The position numbers were made by a program, and so were the translations under genes. Positions 33,683 through 41,907 of a stretch of 64,000 nucleotides of DNA are shown in pieces. Position 1 is the first letter of the stretch; each line of letters begins with the position of its first letter. The notes under the pieces were generated by a model. The model saw nothing but the letters and a program-made list of their open reading frames with translations, was not told where the DNA came from and made no database searches. Origin of the DNA: an uncultured Alphaproteobacteria bacterium (GTDB lineage: Bacteria > Pseudomonadota > Alphaproteobacteria > Micropepsales > Micropepsaceae); the NCBI GenBank assembly GCA_902826695.1, contig CADEFU010000003.1, forward strand, positions 310,001 to 374,000, in the 5' to 3' direction.

Positions 33683-34540
33683 TTACGCTGGCCCGCTTCC
33701 GCAAAGGGCGTGGAGGCGCCAATCGCCTGGTAGGCCCTTCAGCACATGCACGCCGCGATCCTCGAACGAGAAGCCTGCGGCCGCGGCAATCGCTCGCGTC
33801 AGATCCGAGACGACGATGTCCTCGCCCGAAGATTGCGCCATAATGCGGGCCGCCTCGTGAACGGCAATCCCGCGGACGTCGTTGCCGACGCGCTCTATCT
33901 CGCCGACGTGAACGCCGATGCGGATCTTGAGGCCGTCGCGAACCGCCACGCGCCGCATCGCCGTCGCGCAGGAGAGCGCAAGGGCAGGTCCGTCGAACGT
34001 GGCAAGCAGCCCGTCGCCGGCCGTCTTCACTTCCCGGCCGCGATAACGATCGAGTTCGCCGCGCATGCTTTCGAAGTGAGAAGACAAAAGCGCCCGCCAA
34101 GCCGTATCGCCCAGGCGGCTCGCCATCTCAGTCGACCCGACGATATCGCTGAACAGAATCGCCGCAAGCATCCGTCCGGAACCCGATTGAGCTGTGATAA
34201 AAGCGCGTGGCCCAGTCCATTCGATTTGCACGCACGGTTCGTCACCAACGGTGTAGCCGTCATGCCCGGGCGGAATCTCGAAGACTTCATTTGGACCGAT
34301 CTCGGCGGTCGAACCATCGGGAAACGTGAGCCCCAAACGGCCCGACAAAATGACGCCGACGTGGCGCGCCTGACACCAATCGCCGCCGACGCGCGGCCGA
34401 ACGTGAGTCGACCAACGCCAGCCGGGCTCTGTCACGATGTGCCCGACTGTAAGGTCGCCGATCTCGACAACATGCTGAACCAGCTTTTCAAAGCTATGTG
34501 TATCGTCGGGATTGGCGAAGTTCTTCGATTGAATCTTCAT
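33683..34540 (-). CDS. Cupin-class III adenylate/guanylate cyclase fusion
   Basis: 285 residues. The N-terminal cupin barrel (residues about 30-110, HVGVILSGRLGLTFPDGSTA, then EIPPGHDGY) is fused to a class III nucleotide cyclase (about 122-280). The metal-binding aspartates D132 (LFSDIVGST) and D176 (KTAGDGLLATF) and the transition-state arginine R232 (HEAARI) are present, but the usual transition-state Asn is His228, a variant that occurs in some bacterial class III cyclases. I infer a small-molecule-controlled second messenger synthase in the cytoplasm. A damaged copy lies at 30719-30893. Confidence 0.85.
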   Translation of the reverse strand: MKIQSKNFANPDDTHSFEKLVQHVVEIGDLTVGHIVTEPGWRWSTHVRPRVGGDWCQARHVGVILSGRLGLTFPDGSTAEIGPNEVFEIPPGHDGYTVGDEPCVQIEWTGPRAFITAQSGSGRMLAAILFSDIVGSTEMASRLGDTAWRALLSSHFESMRGELDRYRGREVKTAGDGLLATFDGPALALSCATAMRRVAVRDGLKIRIGVHVGEIERVGNDVRGIAVHEAARIMAQSSGEDIVVSDLTRAIAAAAGFSFEDRGVHVLKGLPGDWRLHALCGSGPA

Positions 34541-34679
34541 GGCGGGATATTGCCGCAGCGGGGTGTCGCGTCAAGTGCCGGACCTCCTGCCTCGCAGAGT
34601 CAGAGCCGGCTGGCTGTGTCGTCCCAATCAACCCACGGGCAATGCTGCGACCGCTAAGACTCGCCATTGTCGTTAATCA

Positions 34680-34696
34680 GGGGACACGTCACAAAG
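34680..34696. repeat. Family C half-element
   Basis: GGGGACACGTCACAAAG matches the left arm of the family C repeat at 26736. It lies between the cyclase-fusion gene and the SDR gene. Confidence 0.5.
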
Positions 34697-34712
34697 CACC
34701 ATCCCCACCGCC

Positions 34713-35477
34713 TTAGTAACTCTCCCCCCACGGCCGCACGTCCAGCTCTTGCGTCCACGCGCTCCGGTGTTGGTGGTGCAGCATCCAATAGGCCTCTGCG
34801 ATCGCGGCGATGTTGAGCATGCCGTCCGGCCCCTTCTGGTCCTTGGCTTGCGGCCACAGCGTGAGCAGGCGCTCGCCCTCGATCATGCCGTCCACGACGA
34901 CGTGCGCGACGTGGATGTTCTGCGGCCCGAACTCGCGCGCGATGCTTTGCGCAGTCGCGCGCAGTGCGGCCTTCGCAGCCGCGAACGCGGCAAAGTTCTG
35001 CTTGCCGCGCAGGCTTCCGCTGGCGCCGGTGAAGAACAGGCTGCCGCGCCCGTGCCCGGTCAAGACCGGCAGCGCCGCTTGCGCGAGCTGAAACCCGCCC
35101 AAGGCATGCTCGCGCCAAAAACTCGTGTAGAGGTCCTCCTCCGTCTTGAGGAACGGCACCATGCGGTTTCCGCCCGCGTTGTGCACCGCGATCGCGAGCG
35201 GCGCGACGCGCTCCGCCGCCGCCACGAACCGCTTCGCATCCTCGGCGTTGGACGCATCGCCGACGGCGATCGTGACCGCGGCACCCGCCGCTTTCATCTC
35301 GGCCGCGGTCGCCTCGAGCTTGGCCGCGTTGCGCCCCGCGATGACGACGGGAAAGCCGCCCGCCGCAAACCGCCGCGCGATCGCAGCCCCAAGCCCATAA
35401 GAAGCGCCGACGCCCACGACGAGCAAACTGCCCTTCGGCGCCCGCGGATCGACGATGGCGGGAGGGATCTGTGTCAT
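34713..35477 (-). CDS. SDR family oxidoreductase lacking the catalytic tyrosine
   Basis: 254 residues, a Rossmann-fold short-chain dehydrogenase. The nucleotide loop VVGVGASYGLGAAIARRFA, NAG (HNAGGN) and the serine of FFTGASGS are present. At the place of the catalytic Y-x3-K the sequence reads F165-A-A-A-K169, so the tyrosine is Phe. Oxidation/reduction by the standard SDR mechanism is therefore doubtful; an altered catalytic or binding role is possible. Single gene; the partner is unknown. Confidence 0.85.
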   Translation of the reverse strand: MTQIPPAIVDPRAPKGSLLVVGVGASYGLGAAIARRFAAGGFPVVIAGRNAAKLEATAAEMKAAGAAVTIAVGDASNAEDAKRFVAAAERVAPLAIAVHNAGGNRMVPFLKTEEDLYTSFWREHALGGFQLAQAALPVLTGHGRGSLFFTGASGSLRGKQNFAAFAAAKAALRATAQSIAREFGPQNIHVAHVVVDGMIEGERLLTLWPQAKDQKGPDGMLNIAAIAEAYWMLHHQHRSAWTQELDVRPWGESY

Positions 35478-35530
35478 GGGTCGTGTCTCCGCGTGTTAGC
35501 GCCGGCCGATCTGCAGCCGTCGCACCCAGC

Positions 35531-36316
35531 CTAGCGCACGATCGAGCAGTTCTCCATGTGCACGTATTGATACTCGAAGCTCGCGACCGTGCAGCGGAAG
35601 CGGAACTTCGCGCCTTCGGTGATATCGCGTACTTCGTTCAGGTCGGCGAACGTGAGAACCAGCGCGCGGGCCGTGAACCCGTCGGGAACGTGAATGGCCG
35701 CGCCGCCGTTGCTGAGTTCGATCAGCGCGCCGCGCAAGCCCTCAAGCTCGAGCGTCTGCCCGCGATAGCGCGCGAGTGCGGTAGCCTCGTCCTGCTTGAA
35801 CGCGCGATAGAGCGTGACGGCGGACAGGACCGGTCCGTCGCTTCCCGGGGCTTTCGGCGGTTTGATTTTGCCGTCCCGCGTCATGCGCGCCCGATAGAGC
35901 ACCTGCGGGTCGCCTTGCCAGCTCTTCGGCAGGTCGATCGCAAGCTCGCCCGCGCTGGCCTGCGTCCAGGTGAAGGCGCTACGTCCCACCGTGGCGAGAT
36001 CGATCTCGCCCGAGCCGTCGGGCGCGAAGCGGCCCGACGCGCGCTCGCTTCCCGTCAGCGTGCACGAATACGTGCTGAGCCCGTAAGCGCCCGGAAAAGC
36101 GGTGCAGAAGTACCGGCCCCACGTACCGCGGAAGCTGCCATCGTTCGCAACGTCGATGTTGAGATGCATCTCCGCGCCCGTCATGTACGGGTTCGTATAG
36201 GTGCCGTGCCCGGGCGATTGCCAGTGGCCGGTCGGAACGTTCGGCGCCGCACCGCACGCCGCGAGCGCCATCGCGGCCCACACAGCAAGGATCGTCAAGC
36301 GAGCAAGCATGCGCAT
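35531..36316 (-). CDS. Lipoprotein of unknown function
   Basis: 261 residues from ATG 36316, eight bases after GGAGG. The lipobox LAAC sits after a hydrophobic stretch (MRMLARLTILAVWAAMALAA), so the mature N-terminal Cys should be lipid-anchored. The mature domain is beta-rich with several Cys (YFCTAF, YSCTLT, RFRCTV, ENCSIV), possibly in disulfides. No family is recognised. It follows an AraC gene on the same strand, 148 bp downstream. Confidence 0.7.
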   Translation of the reverse strand: MRMLARLTILAVWAAMALAACGAAPNVPTGHWQSPGHGTYTNPYMTGAEMHLNIDVANDGSFRGTWGRYFCTAFPGAYGLSTYSCTLTGSERASGRFAPDGSGEIDLATVGRSAFTWTQASAGELAIDLPKSWQGDPQVLYRARMTRDGKIKPPKAPGSDGPVLSAVTLYRAFKQDEATALARYRGQTLELEGLRGALIELSNGGAAIHVPDGFTARALVLTFADLNEVRDITEGAKFRFRCTVASFEYQYVHMENCSIVR

Positions 36317-36464
36317 CTGTTGGCCTCCGTCGGGCGACGCAGCGCGCACTGTAACACCGCGCCCGGTCGTGCCTTGTCGCAGCCGTCACAACAACGCCGC
36401 TTCAACCTGTGCGCGGGTCGGGCAGGAACACATGCGAACGGAAAGCGGCGAGACGGCAGCCACG

Positions 36465-37244
36465 TCACGCCTTCTCGAACCGGCCAGGCGTCACGCCAAA
36501 CTCGTGGCGAAATGCCGAGACGAAAGCGCTCACGCTTGTGTAGCCCACGTCGAGTGCCGCGGTCGTCACGCTGCCGCCGCGCCCAAGCCGCTCGACCGCC
36601 GCGAGCAGCCGCAAACGCTGGCGCCACCGGACAAAGCTCATCCCGGTCTCGGCGGTGAAGAGCCGCTGCACCGTCCGCGTGCTCGCACCCGCGCGCTGGG
36701 CGAGCCGCCGAAGGTCCTCGCCGTTTGCCGGGTTCTTCTTGAGCCGCTCCGCAATCGCAAGCGCGCGCGGATCGCGCGGCATCGGCAGGTTTTGCGACGG
36801 CATGGGTTCAAGAAGTGTCAACCGATCCACGATCACCTGCGCGAGCCGCCGCTGCCCCGGCACCGCCGCATCGAGTACGCCATGCGCTGTCGCTTCCAGG
36901 ATCAGTTCGCGCAACAGCGCGGGCACATTGATCACCGCGCAGGCGCGGGGCAGGGCGCGCGCGATACCGGTGGCGAGATAGAGGCTGCGCATCGTGCCTT
37001 CGCCGCGCATCTCCTCGCGATGCTCGATGCCGGCGGGAATCCAGACCGCTCGGTTCGGCGGCACGATCCACGCGTTGTCCGCCGTCGCCACGCGCAGTAC
37101 CCCGGCCGACGCGTAGCTAAGCTGATGCCACGCGTGATCGTGCGCGGCACTCGCATAGCCGTTCGTGAAGCGCACAGGAAACGTTCGAACCCAAACGGAT
37201 CCGTCCGGTTTGGCGGGAATCTTTGCTTGGCGCATTCGCGACAT
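36465..37244 (-). CDS. AraC-family transcriptional regulator
   Basis: 259 residues with an N-terminal cupin-like sensor domain (AHDHAWHQLSYASAGVLRVA, then WIVPPNRAVWIPAGIEH) and the C-terminal double HTH of AraC (STRTVQRLFTAETGMSFVRW; TTAALDVGYTSVSAFVSAFR; EFGVTPGRF). The cupin part is of the type seen in regulators such as YdiP or NimR. It is divergent from the VOC gene at 37338 with 93 bp between starts, which makes that gene its likely target. Confidence 0.9.
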   Translation of the reverse strand: MSRMRQAKIPAKPDGSVWVRTFPVRFTNGYASAAHDHAWHQLSYASAGVLRVATADNAWIVPPNRAVWIPAGIEHREEMRGEGTMRSLYLATGIARALPRACAVINVPALLRELILEATAHGVLDAAVPGQRRLAQVIVDRLTLLEPMPSQNLPMPRDPRALAIAERLKKNPANGEDLRRLAQRAGASTRTVQRLFTAETGMSFVRWRQRLRLLAAVERLGRGGSVTTAALDVGYTSVSAFVSAFRHEFGVTPGRFEKA

Positions 37245-37337
37245 TTATTGGCATTTTATCGCAAGACCGGTGGTGCGTATACCGCCTACAGAAGACGCAG
37301 ATCTGCGTTTCATCGCTTTCTTATCTTCGGAGGATCC

Positions 37338-37715
37338 ATGGCCCACGTCGCCCACTTTGCCGTCAACGCCAACGATATGGAACGCGCAAAGGCCTTCTAC
37401 GCCGGCGCGTTCGGCTGGTCGTTTCAGGCTTTCGGCCCGCCCGGCTTCTACATGATCCAAGGCGCCGGCGGTCCGGGCGGCATGTACGCAAGCCTCCAGC
37501 AACGCCGCGAAATCGTGCCGGGCAAGCCGATCTACGGCCTCGAATGCTCGCTCTCGGTCGAGAACAGCGAGAAAGCGGAAGCCGCGATCAAAAAGGCGGG
37601 CGGCAAGATCGTCATGCCGCGCACGGTCATCGCCGGCGTCGGCAAGCTCTTCTTCTTCGAGGACACCGAAGGCAACATCATGGGCGCTATGGAGTACGAC
37701 GCGGCTGCCCGCTAG
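37338..37715 (+). CDS. VOC (glyoxalase/bleomycin-resistance fold) protein
   Basis: 125 residues from ATG 37338 with GGAGG just upstream. The repeated beta-alpha-beta-beta-beta units, AHFAVNANDMERAKAFYAGA then FGWSF and KLFFFEDTEGNIMGAMEY, are those of the VOC superfamily; the metal ligands H6 and E119 would fit a metal-binding form. Members range from glyoxalase to resistance proteins. It is divergent from an AraC regulator and convergent (4-bp overlap of ends) with the hydrolase gene. The substrate is not predictable. Confidence 0.9.
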   Translation: MAHVAHFAVNANDMERAKAFYAGAFGWSFQAFGPPGFYMIQGAGGPGGMYASLQQRREIVPGKPIYGLECSLSVENSEKAEAAIKKAGGKIVMPRTVIAGVGKLFFFEDTEGNIMGAMEYDAAAR

Positions 37716-38569
37716 GCGGCGACGCGCGCTATCCACCGGCCGAGGTTAGCCACCACCTCTTCGCGGTTCGTCTCATTCAGCATCTCGTGCCGGCCGTCGC
37801 GGTAGAAATCGTGCGTCACGTCCTTGATGCCCGCCGCGCGATAGCGCTCGATCAAGGGCGTCAGCCCGGCGAGGTTGCTGTTCAGCGGGTCTTTGTCGCC
37901 CGCGAAGAGATAGATCGGAAGCTCTGGCCGGATCCGCTTCAACGCATCCGGCTCGAACATCACCTGCGCCGCCGTGAACACGCTCATTAGCGACTCCGGC
38001 GTCGCATCGAACCCGCACAGCGGATCGGCGATGTACTTGTCGACTTCGGCCGGATTGCGGCTCAGCCAATCGAACGGCGTGCGCGCCGGCTCGAACGCTT
38101 TGTTGAACGCCTTCAAGCCGCCTTCGCCGTCGGGCGGTGGCAACATGTCGAGCGCAGCCGACCCCGACAGCACCGCGCCGTCGATCAGCGCGCTATGCTT
38201 CACGAGATAAATCTGCAGCGCAAACGATCCAAGCGAGTGCCCGAGCAGGATCACCTTCCGCCCCGGATTCTCGCGCCTGGCGATCTCGCTCAAGCGCGCC
38301 ATGTCATCGACGATCGAGGCAAACCCACCCGGTCCAAAGTCGCCGAGCTTGTCCGGTGACGTCCGCCCATGCCCGCGATGGTCCTCCGCGTAGATCGCAA
38401 TCCCTGCCTCGCGCAACGGCTGAAGCGGCGCGAGATAGCGAAGCGCGTGCTCCCCCATCCCATGCGAAATCTGCAGCACGGCATTCACCGGCCCGTGGGC
38501 GCCCCAACGGTAAGCCGCAATCCTCGCCCCGTCGCTGCCTTCAAAGTGAAACTGCTCGTCGCTTCCCAT
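37712..38569 (-). CDS. Alpha/beta hydrolase, monoacylglycerol lipase-like
   Basis: 285 residues; AAGGAGC upstream. The fold's features are clear: the oxyanion region (LQISHGMGEHALRY), the nucleophile elbow G-H-S-L-G-S (ILLGHSLGSFALQI), then the acid (LFAGDKDPL) and the histidine (YRDGRHEMLNE). This matches the serine aminopeptidase / monoacylglycerol lipase subgroup. No signal peptide, so a cytoplasmic esterase or lipase. Confidence 0.88.
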   Translation of the reverse strand: MGSDEQFHFEGSDGARIAAYRWGAHGPVNAVLQISHGMGEHALRYLAPLQPLREAGIAIYAEDHRGHGRTSPDKLGDFGPGGFASIVDDMARLSEIARRENPGRKVILLGHSLGSFALQIYLVKHSALIDGAVLSGSAALDMLPPPDGEGGLKAFNKAFEPARTPFDWLSRNPAEVDKYIADPLCGFDATPESLMSVFTAAQVMFEPDALKRIRPELPIYLFAGDKDPLNSNLAGLTPLIERYRAAGIKDVTHDFYRDGRHEMLNETNREEVVANLGRWIARVAA

Positions 38570-38674
38570 GGTTGCGCTCCTTCGTGATTGGGCCGAATCA
38601 ACACCGCAAAAACAGGTGACCTTCGCCCCTCAACCCAGTATACCCGGCGCAGCCAAAACCACCCCGGAAACCCG

Positions 38675-38917
38675 ATGGCCGCCGACGCCAAAAACGACAT
38701 CGCCGCCCTAACATTCGAGCAGGCTTTGCAGCAACTGGAGCAAATCGTCCAGCGGCTGGAAAAAGGCCAGGTCGACCTCGAAGATTCCATCGAAATCTAC
38801 GAGCGCGGCAGCAAGCTGAAAGCCCATTGCGAGGCCAAGCTCAAGGACGCCGAAGCCCGCATCGAAAAGATCGTGATCACCCCCTCGGGTCCCGCGACCG
38901 CTCCGTTTGAGAAATAG
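38675..38917 (+). CDS. xseB: Exodeoxyribonuclease VII small subunit
   Basis: 80 residues from ATG 38675. The sequence IAALTFEQALQQLEQIVQRL then EDSIEIYERGSKLKAHCEAK is the XseB helical hairpin. With XseA (not in the window) it forms exonuclease VII. It is 3 bp before ispA and starts the isoprenoid block. The longer frame from 38588 is not family-like. Confidence 0.95.
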   Translation: MAADAKNDIAALTFEQALQQLEQIVQRLEKGQVDLEDSIEIYERGSKLKAHCEAKLKDAEARIEKIVITPSGPATAPFEK

Positions 38918-38920
38918 CCG

Positions 38921-39814
38921 ATGACCTCCGCCATTGAACCCGCTTTGAACGAAGCGCGCGCGTTCATGGAAGACGCGCTAAACGAGGTTCTGCCCGAACC
39001 CGTAGGACCCCAGGCGCGCGTGATCGAGGCGATGCGTTACGCGACCCTGGGTGGCGGCAAGCGCGTCCGCGCGTTCTTGGTGCTACAGTCCGGCCGCCAG
39101 TTCGGCGTGGACCGCCGTGCGCTCTCCCGCGTCGCCGCGGCCACGGAATGCGTCCACGCCTATTCGCTCGTCCACGACGACCTGCCCGCGATGGACAACG
39201 ACGACTTGCGCCGCGGCAAACCGACGACGCACAAGAAGTTCGACGAGGCGACGGCGATACTCGCCGGTGACGCACTGCTCACGCATGCGTTTGCAATTCT
39301 GGCCAGCGTCGAAACCCACGCTGACCCTTATGTTCGCGCCGAACTCGTCGCCCGCCTCGCGCAAGCCGCCGGTTGGAACGGCATGGTCGGCGGCCAAATG
39401 ATCGACATTGCCACTCAAGCCGACGACATCAGCGATATCGGACACATCACGCGCCTTCAGCGCTTGAAGACCGGCGCGCTGTTCTCCTTCGCCTGCGAGT
39501 CGGGCGCGATCATGGGCAAGTCCTCCGCCCAGATGCACCGTGCACTGACGAATTACGCGCAGGATCTGGGCCTTGCCTTCCAAATCACCGACGACCTTCT
39601 CGATGTCGAAGGCGACGCGACGTTGATGGGCAAAGCCACGCGCAAAGACGAAAGGGCAGGCAAGGCGACGTTCGTCACAGTGCTCGGTCCCGAGCGCGCG
39701 CGCGCGCAAGCGGATTTGTTAGCCACGCAAGCCGCACAACACCTTGAAGTCTTCGATGAAAAAGCGGACCTTCTGCGCGGATTGGCAGCCTATGTCGTTA
39801 ATCGCCGTGCCTAA
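38921..39814 (+). CDS. ispA: Farnesyl/geranyl diphosphate synthase (polyprenyl synthase)
   Basis: 297 residues. Both aspartate-rich motifs are present: the first DDLPAMDNDD and the second DDLLD. Conserved lysine and arginine residues occur at the N-terminus (GGGKRVRAFL). The size and context with dxs indicate IspA, which adds isopentenyl diphosphate to DMAPP to give farnesyl diphosphate. Cytoplasmic. It is directly between xseB (3 bp) and dxs (83 bp), the standard alphaproteobacterial order. Confidence 0.93.
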   Translation: MTSAIEPALNEARAFMEDALNEVLPEPVGPQARVIEAMRYATLGGGKRVRAFLVLQSGRQFGVDRRALSRVAAATECVHAYSLVHDDLPAMDNDDLRRGKPTTHKKFDEATAILAGDALLTHAFAILASVETHADPYVRAELVARLAQAAGWNGMVGGQMIDIATQADDISDIGHITRLQRLKTGALFSFACESGAIMGKSSAQMHRALTNYAQDLGLAFQITDDLLDVEGDATLMGKATRKDERAGKATFVTVLGPERARAQADLLATQAAQHLEVFDEKADLLRGLAAYVVNRRA

Positions 39815-39897
39815 ATGCCGCTAGAATCCGCTGTCATGCTGCACTACCTTCCTCAACAGGCGGACGTCACGAGTTTCTGTAAGGCTTGAAGGGTCAA

Positions 39898-41811
39898 ATG
39901 CCCGCAACCCCGTTGCTTGACAAGGTCAAGTCGCCCGCCGACACCCGGCATTTCACGCGCGACGAACTAAAACAGCTGGCCGACGAACTGCGCGCCGAAA
40001 CGATTGATGCCGTCTCGGTCACCGGCGGCCACCTCGGCGCGGGCTTGGGCGTTGTCGAACTGACCGTCGCGCTCCACCACGTCTTCAACACGCCCCATGA
40101 TCGCCTGATCTGGGACGTCGGCCACCAAGCCTATCCGCACAAAATTCTAACCGGCCGGCGCGACCGCATCCGCACGCTACGCATGGGCGGTGGGCTCTCG
40201 GGCTTCACCCGCCGCGCGGAGAGCGAATACGACCCGTTCGGCGCCGCGCACTCTTCGACCTCGATCTCCGCCGGCCTCGGCATGGCCGTGGCCCGCGATC
40301 TGAAGCGCGAAAAGCGCAACATCATCGCCGTCATCGGCGACGGCGCGATGTCGGCCGGCATGGCGTATGAGGCGATGAACAACGCCGGCGCCGCGCGCTC
40401 GCGTCTGATCGTGATCTTGAACGACAACGACATGTCGATCGCCCCGCCCGTCGGCGGCATGAGCGCCTATCTCTCGCGCATGGTCTCGTCAGAGGGCTAC
40501 ACGACGCTGCGCAACTTCGCGAAGCAGCTGGCCAAGAAGTTCCCGCACTTCATCGAAGAAAGCGCGCGCCGCGCCGAACGCTATGCGCACGGCTATTGGA
40601 TGGGCGGCACGCTGTTCGAAGAACTCGGCCTCTATTACGTGGGCCCGGTTGACGGCCACAACCTCGACCACCTTCTCCCCGTACTGCAGAACGTGCGCGA
40701 CCAACCGATCGATCGCCCGATCTTGGTCCACGTCGTGACGAAAAAGGGCAAAGGCTACGGCCCTGCCGAGGATGCGGCGGACAAGTACCACGGCGTCGTC
40801 AAGTTCGACGTCGTCACCGGTGCGCAAAAGAAGGCCCCCTCGAACGCGCCGCAATACACGAAAGTCTTCGCCGACAGCCTGATCGCGGAAGCCGAAGCCG
40901 ACGAGAAGATCGTGGCAATCACCGCGGCGATGCCGTCCGGCACCGGCCTCGACCTCTTCCAAAAGCGCTTCCCGGACCGCACGTTCGACGTGGGCATCGC
41001 CGAACAACACGGCGTGACGTTTGCCGCGGGCCTTGCCACCGAAGGTTACAAACCCTTCGCCGTGATCTACTCGACGTTCCTTCAGCGCGCCTACGACCAG
41101 GTCGTGCATGACGTCGCGATTCAGAAGCTTCCCGTCCGTTTCGCGATGGACCGCGCGGGCCTCGTCGGCGCCGACGGCGCAACGCACGCGGGCTCCTTCG
41201 ACACGACATACCTGGCGTGCTTGCCGCATTTCGTCGTCATGGCGCCATCGGACGAACTCGAACTGAAGCACATGGTCGCGACCTGCGCCGCGATCGACGA
41301 CTGCCCGTCGTCGGTGCGCTACCCGCGCGGCGAAGGCGTCGGCATCGAACTCCCTGCGAAGGGCACGCCGCTCGAGATCGGCAAGGGCCGCATCATCCGC
41401 GAAGGTTCGAAGATCGCGATCTTGAGCTTCGGCACCCGCCTCGCCGAAGCTCTGAAAGCGGCCGACGACCTCGGCGCCCGCGGCCTGCCGACGACGGTCG
41501 CCGACGCGAGATTCTGCAAGCCGCTAGACGAAGACCTGATCCGCCGCTTGGCCGCCAACCATGAAGTCCTGATCACGATCGAAGAAGGCGCGATCGGCGG
41601 CTTCGCCTCGCACGTGATGCAGTTCATGGCCAAAGCGGGCCTCTTCGACCGCGGCTGCAAATTCCGCCCGATGACGCTGCCCGACATCTTCATCGACCAC
41701 GACACCCCGCAAAAACAGTACGACATCGCCGAACTCAACGCCCCGCACATCGTAGCAACCGCACTGACGGCGCTGGGGCACGAAGCAGCAGCCGGCGGTC
41801 TTCGCGCATGA
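39898..41811 (+). CDS. dxs: 1-deoxy-D-xylulose-5-phosphate synthase
   Basis: 637 residues from ATG 39898, with AAGGGT upstream; a TTG at 39886 is less likely. The thiamine diphosphate motif [16 protein letters not shown], the histidine of [27 protein letters not shown] and [18 protein letters not shown] are all intact. It catalyses pyruvate plus glyceraldehyde 3-phosphate to DXP, the first step of the MEP pathway. It is directly followed by a family A palindrome; the tlyA gene often found next in alphaproteobacteria is absent here. Confidence 0.97.
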   Translation: MPATPLLDKVKSPADTRHFTRDELKQLADELRAETIDAVSVTGGHLGAGLGVVELTVALHHVFNTPHDRLIWDVGHQAYPHKILTGRRDRIRTLRMGGGLSGFTRRAESEYDPFGAAHSSTSISAGLGMAVARDLKREKRNIIAVIGDGAMSAGMAYEAMNNAGAARSRLIVILNDNDMSIAPPVGGMSAYLSRMVSSEGYTTLRNFAKQLAKKFPHFIEESARRAERYAHGYWMGGTLFEELGLYYVGPVDGHNLDHLLPVLQNVRDQPIDRPILVHVVTKKGKGYGPAEDAADKYHGVVKFDVVTGAQKKAPSNAPQYTKVFADSLIAEAEADEKIVAITAAMPSGTGLDLFQKRFPDRTFDVGIAEQHGVTFAAGLATEGYKPFAVIYSTFLQRAYDQVVHDVAIQKLPVRFAMDRAGLVGADGATHAGSFDTTYLACLPHFVVMAPSDELELKHMVATCAAIDDCPSSVRYPRGEGVGIELPAKGTPLEIGKGRIIREGSKIAILSFGTRLAEALKAADDLGARGLPTTVADARFCKPLDEDLIRRLAANHEVLITIEEGAIGGFASHVMQFMAKAGLFDRGCKFRPMTLPDIFIDHDTPQKQYDIAELNAPHIVATALTALGHEAAAGGLRA

Positions 41812-41816
41812 GCAGT

Positions 41817-41843
41817 CTGGGAGCGCGGGCGTCTCGCCCGCTC
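41817..41843 (+). repeat. Family A palindrome (copy 3)
   Basis: CTGGGAGCGCGGGCGTCTCG followed by CCCGCTC begins 6 bp after the dxs stop. It could act as a terminator hairpin. Confidence 0.7.
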
Positions 41844-41907
41844 CTCGATGACCATCAACGCGTATATGCGATGGGAATAGCCCAGCCCTTCTCGAACTGA
41901 CGGCCTC

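Noticed and set aside
36201-37337. Upstream extension of the VOC gene to 36201
   Set aside because: The ATG at 37338 has a strong ribosome site, and the extension mirrors the AraC gene on the other strand.
39815-39897. Possible riboswitch before dxs
   Set aside because: The 83-bp gap is too short and shows no thiamine-box-like sequence.
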